A DNA stretch of 64,000 nucleotides from Phormidesmis sp963710175 (GCA_963710175.1 CAVPZC010000001.1:310001-374000); one strand, 5' to 3'; positions 44,791-52,541 are shown, counted from the stretch's first letter. Notes: generated by a model not told the origin, from the sequence alone. Made by a program: numbers and translations.

Positions 44791-44977
44791 AGGGCGTTCT
44801 AAAGAGGTATCTGGGTCAGCGTGTCTGGTCGGCAGCTTGATGCGGTGAATAAAGTTTCAGCTACAAAGATCTTAAACGATGGCTGACCGCTGTTTTGATA
44901 CGCTATTGCATAAGTGAAAAACTGTAGCCCTGGCAACCTTTTCGTCAGGCCGTTGAATCTATACATTTAGAAGCGTC

Positions 44978-45223
44978 ATGGTAGAACCCACCACTCAAAC
45001 CTGTCCAATTTGCAGCGTAAAAATCATCGCGGGGGCTGCCGGGGGCGATCGCGTCGTCTTTTCCTCTGGGCCGCAGGGTAGCCGGGCTAAGCTCTGGGCC
45101 AGAGTCTGCCAGTTCAATCAAAAACCGGGCTGCATCAACGAACAGGGCAAAAGCGCCGCCATCAGCGCTGACGATTACTACAAGCCCGATATGCCGACCA
45201 ATCCGCCGACCAGTGACGCCTGA
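44978..45223 (+). CDS. Small Cys-containing conserved hypothetical protein
   Basis: Hydrophilic protein of 81 residues. A CPIC pair near residue 9 and two later cysteines (ARVCQFNQKPGCINEQ) could form a zinc-ribbon-like site. The middle (GGDRVVFSSGPQGSRAKLWARVC) and the C-terminal Pro-rich tail are otherwise unrecognised. The frame uses clear cyanobacterial codons and is preceded by an AGAAGCG stretch. It diverges from the DUF4112 gene. I recall similar short proteins in other cyanobacteria but can name no function. Confidence 0.6.
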   Translation: MVEPTTQTCPICSVKIIAGAAGGDRVVFSSGPQGSRAKLWARVCQFNQKPGCINEQGKSAAISADDYYKPDMPTNPPTSDA

Positions 45224-45334
45224 TCATGAGGTAGGGCATAATACGGACGGCACTGGCAAACTTATAGTGACGCTTTGCAACCTGCCCGTATCTACAGGCT
45301 TTCTGTTTCGTCTAACCCTATCTCTATCAATTGT

Positions 45335-45766
45335 ATGAAATCAGCCAGATTCCTATCACTCCTAGTCCCGGCCACTTTGCTCACCATTGGGCTCAGCGCT
45401 GGCCAAGCTGCCGCTCAGCTATACAACCCCGTAGCGCTGGGCTCTGATGAAATCAACGACTCTCTCTCTACAGCAGATATCCCCACCGGCTTTGGCGGGT
45501 TTGCTAAAGACTACGTTGTCAACTTAGAAGCAGGCGATCAGATCACCATCGACGCCATCTCCAACGACTTTGATACCCTGGTAACGCTGATGGATGCCAG
45601 CGGCGTCACCGTCAGCGAAAATGACGACGGCCCCGACGGCAGCACTAATTCTCTGCTTTTTGCTCGCATCAGCGAATCTGGCAAATACACGGTTCGCGTT
45701 CGCTCTTATGCCGGGGAAGGCGCTGGCCCCTTCTCTCTGAAGCTGGCTCGCCTGCGCCCCATCTAG
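45335..45766 (+). CDS. Secreted PPC-domain protein
   Basis: Exported protein of 143 residues. A signal peptide covers ~1-28 (SARFLSLLVPATLLTIGL, cleavage near GQAAAQ). The rest is a single bacterial pre-peptidase C-terminal (PPC) domain: KDYVVNLEAGDQITIDAISNDFDTLVTLMD, ENDDGPDGSTNSLLFARI and GKYTVRVRSYAGEGAGPFSLKL. Such beta-sandwich domains normally trail secreted peptidases; here it stands alone. The ATG at 45335 gives a proper signal peptide, unlike an upstream frame extension. Confidence 0.88.
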   Translation: MKSARFLSLLVPATLLTIGLSAGQAAAQLYNPVALGSDEINDSLSTADIPTGFGGFAKDYVVNLEAGDQITIDAISNDFDTLVTLMDASGVTVSENDDGPDGSTNSLLFARISESGKYTVRVRSYAGEGAGPFSLKLARLRPI

Positions 45767-45996
45767 GCGCTTAACTCTAATCGGCATCCCACTAAGCCTG
45801 ATGATTCCTGAGGGTGTTGTATCGGACTGGCTCTAAAGCGCTGCCGAATTCACCCTCCAAAAAAAATCTTGCGAGTGTCCCCCTATTTTGCTACTTTGGT
45901 TAAGCGCAAAAAACGCACCAAGCGCTGACCCAACTAAGCAAAGCTGCCTTCTCCCTGGAGCGGTATAGACTTTGCGGGTAGGCATTGGTAAAGCAA

Positions 45997-46069
45997 GCCG
46001 GGATAGCTCAGCTGGTAGAGCAGTGGACTGAAAATCCTCGTGTCGGCGGTTCAAGTCCGCCTCCTGGCA
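45997..46069 (+). tRNA. tRNA-Phe (anticodon GAA)
   Basis: 73-nt cloverleaf. Acceptor stem GCCGGGA pairs with TCCTGGC, with one G-T pair. The D arm has AGCTCAGCTGGTAGAGC, the anticodon loop CTGAAAA holds GAA at 46030-46032, and the T arm contains GGTTCAAGTCC. CCA is not encoded. A mobile-looking cassette follows immediately. Confidence 0.95.
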
Positions 46070-46133
46070 TCCATAAGATTAATTTCTCCTCAATCCGTCC
46101 AGATTGGGGATTATTTTTGGGAATTTTATAAGC

Positions 46134-47015
46134 TTGAAAATTACTAGAAGAATTGGCTTCTATAGCCTCCGCGTTTTCCAGAGAGCTGATAGGTCAGAAA
46201 TTTTAGAACCTAAACAGTACATTCAGGATGTTTTGGCCTACATTACACAGCTGCAAAGGGCGAATAGAAGACGCGAGACAGGAGATGACAGATTTTATTT
46301 TTTGAGCGACTGCAACAGGGTGAAAGATCACCCGGATACCCAGAAAATAGTGTTCAAATTCGCTAACTATGGCAAGCTACCTCCATTGATTGAGAAAGGT
46401 ACACTCTCCGAACGCCCTAACACAAGGCAGGTGACAGAAGGTGACAGAAATAGAACTCATGCCGTCATTCGGTACTTTGATGATGAAGCTATCGTACTGC
46501 TAGAAGATTCCAGACCGGCTATTACTATCAAGCAATTGGTCTATTACCTAAGATTTTTCGCTGGAGAATTGCACTTCAAAACCAGAACCAAGCATGATTA
46601 CGACATAGATTTCAGCATTATTCCAAAAGGTGATTTTCTAACCGAACTACGTAACCTCAGGCAGGTAAACGTTGGGACTATTACAATATCGAAAAGGTTT
46701 ATCGGTAGCGAGGGTCTCGATCTATCAGAGAGCCTTAGCGAAGTTCAAAGAGGAATAAACCTAGAGCTGAAGGCTAAACGGAACCAGGATATCAAAAGAC
46801 TAATTGAGGAGATAATTGAGAACATGGTGGCTCCTCAATCTAAGGTGGAACGTTTACGAATCAGAGGAAAGAATCAGAAAAATCAATTAGTTAAGTTGGA
46901 TACCGAAAGTATAAAAATGGAACGAATTCTAGATTTTACGCCAGATCCCATAACGGGAGAAGTCAAAACAGACGAAATATTGAACCACCTTGTGGAGATA
47001 ATCGGAGAATTCTAA
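46134..47015 (+). CDS. RexA-like protein of the tRNA-Phe cassette (tentative)
   Basis: Soluble protein of about 293 residues, not assigned to a family with certainty. Segment order recalls phage lambda RexA: an N-terminal GFYSLRVFQ, a helical stretch, FYFLSDCNRVKDHP, a THAVIRYFDDEAIVLLED strand-rich part with ITIKQLVYYLRFF, a DIDFSIIPKGDFLTELRNL part, and a C-terminal LELKAKRNQDIKRLIEEII. The reading frame has a TTG at 46134 (MKITRRIGFYS) with GGGAA upstream, and another TTG at 46104. Codon use (many AGA, AAT, ATA) and AT content differ from the neighbours. The next gene begins 1 bp after its stop. Confidence 0.7.
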   Translation: MKITRRIGFYSLRVFQRADRSEILEPKQYIQDVLAYITQLQRANRRRETGDDRFYFLSDCNRVKDHPDTQKIVFKFANYGKLPPLIEKGTLSERPNTRQVTEGDRNRTHAVIRYFDDEAIVLLEDSRPAITIKQLVYYLRFFAGELHFKTRTKHDYDIDFSIIPKGDFLTELRNLRQVNVGTITISKRFIGSEGLDLSESLSEVQRGINLELKAKRNQDIKRLIEEIIENMVAPQSKVERLRIRGKNQKNQLVKLDTESIKMERILDFTPDPITGEVKTDEILNHLVEIIGEF

Positions 47016-47016
47016 C

Positions 47017-47580
47017 ATGCCTGGCCAATGGTTCTATTTAGAGTTTCTTATACCGCTAAAGGACTATATGGTGACTTTGAAATGTAGAGAAGGTCTCTTC
47101 GATTGGTTCGTGCCTGCGTTGATAGCAGTTATTGTCTACATCTTCGTTTTAAGGACTGCAACGTACACCAGTGATGCTAAAGACTTTATCGGGCAGATTC
47201 TTAACGTTTTAGGTATACTGATAGGCTTTTCCATCGCGTCAGTAACTCTACTGCTAACAAGTACCAGCAAAACCATTGAACAGCTTAAAGAACATGTAGC
47301 CAACAAAAGAAAAGTGGGCGGACTACCAATCAGTTCCTATCAGCTAACTCTAATAACATTTAATGCTCTCTTGTTTATTGAGATTTCTGGAACTCTCGTC
47401 AATTTGTTTTATGGGCTAGTAGCATCTGTGAATACAGATTTTAGAACTGCGAGCTGGAAACTTTTTTATGCATTCGACTGTTTCTTGATTTCTCAAGTTT
47501 TAGCACTGAATATCAGAAATACAACCAACCTTTATCTGGTATTTCTAAAACCGTCTAAACGGAATCGTTCTAAAGTTTAG
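47017..47580 (+). CDS. Multi-pass membrane protein paired with the RexA-like gene (RexB-like role, tentative)
   Basis: Protein of 187 residues with four predicted membrane helices: WFVPALIAVIVYIFVL, IGQILNVLGILIGFSIASV, LTLITFNALLFIEISGTLV and KLFYAFDCFLISQVLAL. The loop after helix 2 is polar (SKTIEQLKEHVANKRK) and the C-terminal tail is basic. The ATG is 1 bp after the stop of the preceding gene, so translation is coupled. In the lambda rex pair the second gene encodes a four-helix inner-membrane ion channel; that role here is inference from the arrangement. The AT-rich composition is shared with its partner. Confidence 0.75.
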   Translation: MPGQWFYLEFLIPLKDYMVTLKCREGLFDWFVPALIAVIVYIFVLRTATYTSDAKDFIGQILNVLGILIGFSIASVTLLLTSTSKTIEQLKEHVANKRKVGGLPISSYQLTLITFNALLFIEISGTLVNLFYGLVASVNTDFRTASWKLFYAFDCFLISQVLALNIRNTTNLYLVFLKPSKRNRSKV

Positions 47581-47630
47581 TATAACTCTTTAGCCTCTGA
47601 TAACAACCGCTCATCTTTTTCGGTGATTTG

Positions 47631-47649
47631 AAATCCTCGTGTTGGCGGT
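47631..47649 (+). other. Partial copy of tRNA-Phe (putative attachment site)
   Basis: AAATCCTCGTGTTGGCGGT matches 18 of 19 bases of tRNA-Phe positions 46032-46050 (the anticodon 3' side to the variable loop and first T-arm bases). The match ends where the tRNA continues TCAAGTCC. With the intact tRNA it brackets about 1.6 kb containing the two-gene cassette. Confidence 0.65.
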
Positions 47650-47691
47650 CTATCCATTAGCCAAAAGTTGCTGAAATCATTGTACATCAAC

Positions 47692-47819
47692 GTTTTCAGC
47701 GATTAGTTGCCAAGCTGATCAATTGACAAGGGTTTCAGCGATTCTTCTGAATGTGATGAACCCTGAAACGCATACGCAGCGTGGCTTTCAGGGTTTGGCC
47801 CCAGAGAATCGCTGAAAAC
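47692..47819. mobile_element. Nested inverted-repeat element (MITE-like), 128 bp
   Basis: Outer 13-bp inverted repeats GTTTTCAGCGATT (47692-47704) and AATCGCTGAAAAC (47807-47819) are perfect. Inside, AACCCTGAAA (47759-47768) pairs with TTTCAGGGTT (47786-47795). A third related word, GGTTTCAGCGATT, occurs at 47731. No open frame is inside. Size and structure fit a non-autonomous element, but no target-site duplication is evident. Confidence 0.6.
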
Positions 47820-47942
47820 TTTTTGTGGCAAGAGTTACATCGACTTTTGTGTAAAAGATAGAGGTTTGGATATTGTGGTGTTGGCGTGCGCTAAATAAGT
47901 ACCCTGGCAGCGTAGAATAACGACGCTGCTTATTGCTTGCCT

Positions 47943-48392
47943 ATGCCCAATCTCGCCGCCATCTACCGCTACGACTTCACCGTTCCCGCCGCCGCCATTG
48001 ATGAAAACGGCCACTTAAACAACGTGGAATATGTGCGCTGGATGCAGACCGCTGCGATCGCCCACGCCAACCACACCGCTTGTACCCGCGAAACCACCGC
48101 TGTGGGAGCAACCTGGGTTGTGAGAGCGCATCGGGTAGAATATTTGCGGCCCGCCTTTGAAGGCGAAGAGATTGCCATTCTTACCTGGATTGCGAGTATA
48201 GGGAAAGTGCGATCACAGCGTCATTACAAGTTCTTTCGCGTCTGCGATCAGGTTGTTCTTGCAACTGGTGAAACTGACTGGGTATTTGTTGATACTCAAA
48301 AGGGCCGCCCCATGACCATTCCTGAGCGCGTAGCCAATGCCTTTGAAGTTGTTGCCGATGAGCAAGTTCCCACGACGCTCACATCCTCTTAA
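47943..48392 (+). CDS. Acyl-CoA thioesterase (hotdog fold, 4-hydroxybenzoyl-CoA thioesterase-like)
   Basis: Protein of 149 residues starting at ATG 47943 (MPNLAAIYRYDF). DENGHLNNVEYVRWMQTAAIAHA carries the family D/N/H and Asn/Tyr pattern of the hotdog active site, followed by VRAHRVEYLRPAFEGEEIAI and DWVFVDTQKGRP. It hydrolyses acyl-thioesters; in cyanobacteria relatives act on 1,4-dihydroxy-2-naphthoyl-CoA or other acyl-CoAs, not distinguishable here. A TTG 6 bp upstream is a less likely start. It is convergent with the GGDEF remnant. Confidence 0.85.
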   Translation: MPNLAAIYRYDFTVPAAAIDENGHLNNVEYVRWMQTAAIAHANHTACTRETTAVGATWVVRAHRVEYLRPAFEGEEIAILTWIASIGKVRSQRHYKFFRVCDQVVLATGETDWVFVDTQKGRPMTIPERVANAFEVVADEQVPTTLTSS

Positions 48393-48403
48393 ATCTTTCT
48401 TAC

Positions 48404-48756
48404 TTAGGCATCTCTCATCTGGCGCTTTTCTCGGTACATCTCTCTATCGGCCTGTCGCAACAGATCTTGTAGGGTAACCCCGTCTCTCGGACAGCAAGCC
48501 ACGCCGATGCTAGCACTGAGCATGAGACAATAGCCAAACATGACGACCTCTTGCTCTAAAGATTTTAGTAGACGCGATCGCACCACCGTCGCCACAGTCA
48601 CATCAGCGCCATTCAACAGCGCGATAAACTCATCCCCACCCAAGCGCACTATTGTTCTAGCTGCGCCTGCTGCTGCTTCTCTAAAGTGATATCGCAAATG
48701 ACCATAACCCAGCCTGATAGCCGACCGCTGGGGCTGAGCAGCGATCGCAGATTAAG
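48404..48756 (-). pseudogene. Remnant of a PAS/GGDEF diguanylate cyclase
   Basis: The C-terminal part is intact (TIVRLGGDEFIALL, SASIGVACCPRDG, LLRQADREMYREK). Immediately upstream, in another frame, the end of a PAS/PAC-like segment can be read (LLSPSGRLSGWVMVICDIT, then LEKQQQAQLEQ and a TAG). The ~70 residues that normally link PAS to the RLGGDEF motif are missing, and further upstream the frame is broken by stops. So an internal deletion has joined the two pieces out of frame. It is probably non-functional. Confidence 0.78.
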
Positions 48757-48950
48757 CAGTCAAAAATTACCAGCTCAAACCCTAGTCGTCTGGCGCTCGC
48801 TGACTAAGCGATTCAGTCCGTGAGTCAAGACAATACGGCATCAATAAAGTAGCTTTATCAGTGATTGGGGTAATGCCCCCTCAATTAAGGCAAGCGCTTT
48901 TGATTCAGAATACCTGTGAAACCAACAGGCCTTGCATTGAAAAGGATCTG
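48757..48950. other. Intergenic, no gene recognised
   Basis: Stretch between the GGDEF remnant and the rpmA terminator. Its 3' part (48850-48950) holds no recognisable feature, while the first 80 bases may be further degraded sensor-kinase DNA (stops in all relevant frames). Confidence 0.4.
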
Positions 48951-48954
48951 CCAC

Positions 48955-48991
48955 CAAAAAGCTCGCTGCCTGCTTGAAGACAACGAGCTTT
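48955..48991 (-). terminator. Rho-independent terminator of rplU-rpmA
   Basis: AAAAGCTCG (48956-48964) and CGAGCTTTT (48983-48991) form a 9-bp stem. On the minus strand the stem is followed by T residues. It is 74 bp beyond the rpmA stop. Confidence 0.85.
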
Positions 48992-49064
48992 TGTAAAACC
49001 CTTATAGGCTTATAGGATTGAGCTATGCGGGCAGCTCACCTGCTACCCTTATCCGTCTGCTGGC

Positions 49065-49319
49065 TTAAGCCGAATAGACGCTAATTTTTTTGCGGCTCTT
49101 ACCTTTGCGCTCAAACTTGACCACGCCATCAATCAAAGCAAAAAGCGTATCGTCGCCACCGCGACCGACATTCTCGCCCACGTGATACTTAGTGCCGCGC
49201 TGCCGCACGATGATATTGCCCGCAATTACCTGCTCGCCGCCGTACTTTTTCACGCCTAGCCGCTGAGCGTTAGAGTCGCGACCGTTGCGTGTACTGCCTG
49301 TTCCCTTCTTATGTGCCAT
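49065..49319 (-). CDS. rpmA: 50S ribosomal protein L27
   Basis: Ribosomal large-subunit protein near the peptidyl transferase centre. The protein (84 residues) begins MAHKKGTGSTRNGRDSNAQR and shows LGVKKYGGEQVIAGNIIVRQ, the L27 signature, then HVGENVGRGGDDTLFAL. It is second in the rplU-rpmA operon (85-bp gap). ATG at 49319 with AGGAGAT upstream. Confidence 0.98.
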   Translation of the reverse strand: MAHKKGTGSTRNGRDSNAQRLGVKKYGGEQVIAGNIIVRQRGTKYHVGENVGRGGDDTLFALIDGVVKFERKGKSRKKISVYSA

Positions 49320-49403
49320 GGCTGGAATGATCTCCTGTTATTAAAAAGATAGCTGCGTTTAGTAAAGCCCTTCACTGGCCGTTGAAAGCCGGTTTATGAG
49401 CGC

Positions 49404-49811
49404 TTAACTGGCCGCTTCGCTTTCGGTACTTTCTGCGGTGCTCGTCGCTTCGGGAGCCGCTGCACTGTCGGTAGAATCAACGGTGATAGTATTGCCACCT
49501 ACCGTAATCGAATCGATCATCACCCGAGTCAGCTCCTGCCGGTGACCCTGCTTTTTACGGGTCTTCTTCTTGGGCTGCATTTTGTAGACGATCACCTTCT
49601 TGCCGCGCAGATGGCTAATCACCGTACCGCTGACCGTCGCGCCTTCTACCAGCGGTTGGCCAATGCTGAGGTCGCCGTCATTTTCTACCATCAGAACATC
49701 GTCGATTGTGATCTGTTCGTCAGGTTCAACCGGCAGGCGGTTAATGTCGTAAAAACGACCGGGTTCTACTCGCAGCTGGGTGCCGCCAGCCGCAATAATT
49801 GCGTAAGTCAT
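49404..49811 (-). CDS. rplU: 50S ribosomal protein L21
   Basis: Large-subunit protein that binds 23S rRNA. The protein (135 residues) reads MTYAIIAAGGTQLRVEPGRF, has VSGTVISHLRGKKVIVYKM and the basic KKKTRKKQGHRQELTRVMID C-terminal core. A Thr/Ser/Glu/Ala-rich tail of about 30 residues is longer than in E. coli, a variation common in cyanobacteria. First gene of the rplU-rpmA operon. Confidence 0.97.
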   Translation of the reverse strand: MTYAIIAAGGTQLRVEPGRFYDINRLPVEPDEQITIDDVLMVENDGDLSIGQPLVEGATVSGTVISHLRGKKVIVYKMQPKKKTRKKQGHRQELTRVMIDSITVGGNTITVDSTDSAAAPEATSTAESTESEAAS

Positions 49812-49955
49812 AGTTCCTTTTTCCTTATGCCGTAGAGGTAGGGCTGGAGCAGCGCCTTTTTACCTGATCCGAGCATCTTTACAAGAACGACCATTGTCGC
49901 GATAGAAGCTGCTTCCTGTCAAGGGGTTGATTTGCCAAAAGCTCAATCTAAAAGC

Positions 49956-51506
49956 TTAATTTTTGAGGCATTCCTCTACCCACACCGATACAGCGCTACC
50001 CGAGCAGCCAAAATTTCCCCAGCCGTTAGCATTGGTCCGCACCGATTCTTTCATCTGCTGAGTGATGTCTACAAACTGAGTGTCGGGTTTACCCGCCTCC
50101 ATCCACAGTTTGCCGCCCTTGCCGTTGCTCATAACGACAGCGATCGCCTGCGGATAGTCAGCGTTGCCCAGCCGGGTCCAGCCAATCAGGTCGGGGCGTG
50201 CAAAGTAGTCGTACTGCTCGCCGTAAGCGCAGTGCGATCTCGCCCACATCAGCTGTTTGATAACCCAAGCCTGAGCGCCATAGTAATCAGCCGCAAAGAC
50301 GCAGGGGTACCCCTCCTGCCGCAGCAAAATCAGCGCATATGCCAAAGGCTTAAACCAGTCTTCGACCGGAGACTCTAAGATTTGCAGCGGCTGAGAATTG
50401 TGATTGTCAACAAAGGTGACCGCCAGAGCAGGCTGTTCATCTGTGAGGGTGCCCGCCAAAAGCTGGCGCAGGTCGTAGTAGCAGCCTTGGCGGCTGGCCC
50501 GGTGAAAGTTGTAGTGCAGCGGCACATCGAATAGCGACAGCTGACCGCCGCTTTTGGCAATATACCAGTGCAGATCGTTCACCTGATCTGACCAGCAGTC
50601 GCCCACGGCAAACAGCGACGGCACCGAGGGATCGACCGAGGGATCGACCGAGGGACCTGAGGGATCGGTGGAGCCACTGCGCAGCTGCCGCAGCCATTCC
50701 TGTACAAACAGAGCAGGCACATGGGTGACCCCGTCTATCCGCAGCCCGTCTATTTGAGTGGTGCGCAAAAACCAGCGCCCCCATTCATTCAGCGCCTGTA
50801 CCACTGCTGGCATGTCCAGATCTAGCTCACAGACTAGCGCGCCGCGATTGCCCAGCGTCTGACTCGGCACCTGTTGGTCGCAGCATCGCCCCTGCTGACC
50901 CAGCCGGACATCGGCTTCAGTGCTAACCAACTTGGGTTTGAGGCGGTAGAGAATGCGATCACGGTGACTGCTCAGTTTACTCGGTTTGGCCAAACAGTCA
51001 TCCAAACAGTTGTGGTTGACCAGCTGAAAATGTTCGCCCCGCCAGGTCATTACACTGTAGCGCTGCCCCCGTCCTGGAAAGGTGAAGCGGCTTTGGGCGG
51101 CGATGGTTTGGCTAGGGCCAATGATGCGGTTGCGATCGCGCCAGGCCACCGGCGTTCCGGCTAAGTGCTCAATGCCATCCCCCCCGTGCTTGCGATGCAA
51201 AACCACATCGCCATAGACTTGCAGCCCGGCGGCATGAGCAGCGGCGATCGCCGTCAGCAGCTGCTGAAAATTACCGTACTTAGTCGCGACGCTGCCACAC
51301 TGGTCAAATTCGCCCAGATCATACAGGTCGTAAGCGCTGTAGCCAACATCGCTGGCGCCGCCGCTGGCTTTGGTCATCGGCGGCAGCCACAGCGCGCTAA
51401 ATCCTGCTTGGGCTAGATTAGGTGCAGCCGCAGCCAGCTGCTTCCACAGACAGCCATCGGCAGGCGCATACCCATGAAAGCATTGCAGAATCGTCCCGTT
51501 GATCAT
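49956..51506 (-). CDS. GH13 alpha-amylase homologue with altered catalytic motifs
   Basis: Protein of 516 residues related to GH13_5 amylases (ALWLPPMTKASGGASDVGY, YDLYDLGEFDQCGSVATKYG, WFKPLAYALILLRQEGYPCVF). The nucleophile is kept (Asp258 in GLRIDGVTH). However, region III reads VGDCW (residues 301-305), so the acid/base Glu is Asp303; region IV reads FVDNHN (365-370), so the stabilising Asp is Asn370; and region I is DVVLHR instead of DVVLNH. It is probably inactive or altered in specificity. A DPSV repeat lies at ~281-295. No signal peptide. Confidence 0.85.
   Translation of the reverse strand: MINGTILQCFHGYAPADGCLWKQLAAAAPNLAQAGFSALWLPPMTKASGGASDVGYSAYDLYDLGEFDQCGSVATKYGNFQQLLTAIAAAHAAGLQVYGDVVLHRKHGGDGIEHLAGTPVAWRDRNRIIGPSQTIAAQSRFTFPGRGQRYSVMTWRGEHFQLVNHNCLDDCLAKPSKLSSHRDRILYRLKPKLVSTEADVRLGQQGRCCDQQVPSQTLGNRGALVCELDLDMPAVVQALNEWGRWFLRTTQIDGLRIDGVTHVPALFVQEWLRQLRSGSTDPSGPSVDPSVDPSVPSLFAVGDCWSDQVNDLHWYIAKSGGQLSLFDVPLHYNFHRASRQGCYYDLRQLLAGTLTDEQPALAVTFVDNHNSQPLQILESPVEDWFKPLAYALILLRQEGYPCVFAADYYGAQAWVIKQLMWARSHCAYGEQYDYFARPDLIGWTRLGNADYPQAIAVVMSNGKGGKLWMEAGKPDTQFVDITQQMKESVRTNANGWGNFGCSGSAVSVWVEECLKN
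50623..50660. repeat. 12-bp minisatellite within the amylase gene
   Basis: ACCGAGGGATCG occurs at 50623-50634 and 50635-50646, followed by a partial ACCGAGGG and a near copy ACCTGAGGGATCGG. It encodes the repeating DPSV/DPSGPSV stretch of the amylase homologue, between the region II and region III segments. Confidence 0.85.
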
Positions 51507-51728
51507 GTTGGCGTAGGTGAGGTGAATTACTTCATGACGACAGACAGACCGCTTCAGATTCCAGATTTTTTAGCCTTTGCAGCATCTTTACCAAGCCGCT
51601 GGTAAACCAACTTAAACGGTTGCCGATCCGTTTCTACTGCCTGCGCGCTGTTTCCATTTTCATCTCTACCCCCCAACCCGTACAATTAAAAGCCTGTTCT
51701 ATCTGCACTGTTCTGCAATTTGAGACTT

Positions 51729-52541
51729 ATGAAGCCCTACCTGGCAGCGGCTCTGCAAATGACCAGCGTGGCCGATCTCAGCAAAAACCTGGCTCAGGCC
51801 GAAGAGCTGATCGATCTGGCTACCCGTCGCGGCGCTGAACTGGTCACGCTACCCGAAAACTTTTCCTTTTTAGGTGACGAAGAGGCCAAGTATAAGCAGG
51901 CCGAAGCCATCTGCGAAGCCAGCGAAAAATTTCTCAAAACCATGGCCCAGCGCTACCGCATTACGCTGCTGGGCGGCGGCTACCCGGTGCCCTCTCCCGA
52001 CGGGCGCACCTACAATACGGCCCTGCTCGTCAATGCCAATGGCGAAGAGCTGCTGCGCTACGAAAAAGTCCATCTCTTTGACGTCAACCTGCCCGATGGC
52101 AACACCTACCGAGAATCAACTACCGTCACATCCGGCAGCTCCATTCCGGCGGTTTATAGCTCAGAGCGGCTAGGCAAGCTGGGCATCTCTGTCTGTTACG
52201 ATGTGCGCTTTCCCGAACTTTACCGGCAGCTCTCCAAAGGCGGCGCAGAGGTGCTGATCGTGCCAGCGGCCTTTACTGCCTTTACCGGTAAAGACCATTG
52301 GCAGGTGCTTTTGCAGGCTAGAGCCATCGAAAATACCTGCTACATGCTCGCCCCCGCTCAGACCGGCTTTCACAATGCCAGGCGGCAGTCTCACGGTCAT
52401 GCCATGGTGATTGACCCGTGGGGAATTATCTTGGCCGATGCGAGCGACCATGTAGGGATGGCGATCGCTGAAATCCGCCCGGCTCGCCTGGAACAGGTAC
52501 GCAGGCAAATGCCCTCGCTACAGCATAGGGTGTTTGGCTAA
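51729..52541 (+). CDS. Carbon-nitrogen hydrolase (Nit1/Nit2-like)
   Basis: Nitrilase-superfamily enzyme of 270 residues. The Glu-Lys-Cys triad can be placed: Glu in LVTLPENFSFLG, Lys in RYEKVHLFDVNLPDG and Cys in LGISVCYDVRFPELYR. The order and length fit the Nit1/Nit2 amidase group (repair of deaminated glutathione or omega-amidase). A substrate assignment beyond that is inference. The ATG at 51729 follows an in-frame TTG at 51720. It diverges from the amylase homologue. Confidence 0.92.
   Translation: MKPYLAAALQMTSVADLSKNLAQAEELIDLATRRGAELVTLPENFSFLGDEEAKYKQAEAICEASEKFLKTMAQRYRITLLGGGYPVPSPDGRTYNTALLVNANGEELLRYEKVHLFDVNLPDGNTYRESTTVTSGSSIPAVYSSERLGKLGISVCYDVRFPELYRQLSKGGAEVLIVPAAFTAFTGKDHWQVLLQARAIENTCYMLAPAQTGFHNARRQSHGHAMVIDPWGIILADASDHVGMAIAEIRPARLEQVRRQMPSLQHRVFG

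Noticed and set aside
47620..47660. Second tRNA-Phe gene
   Set aside because: Only 19 bases match. The acceptor stem, D arm and T arm are absent, so it is a fragment.
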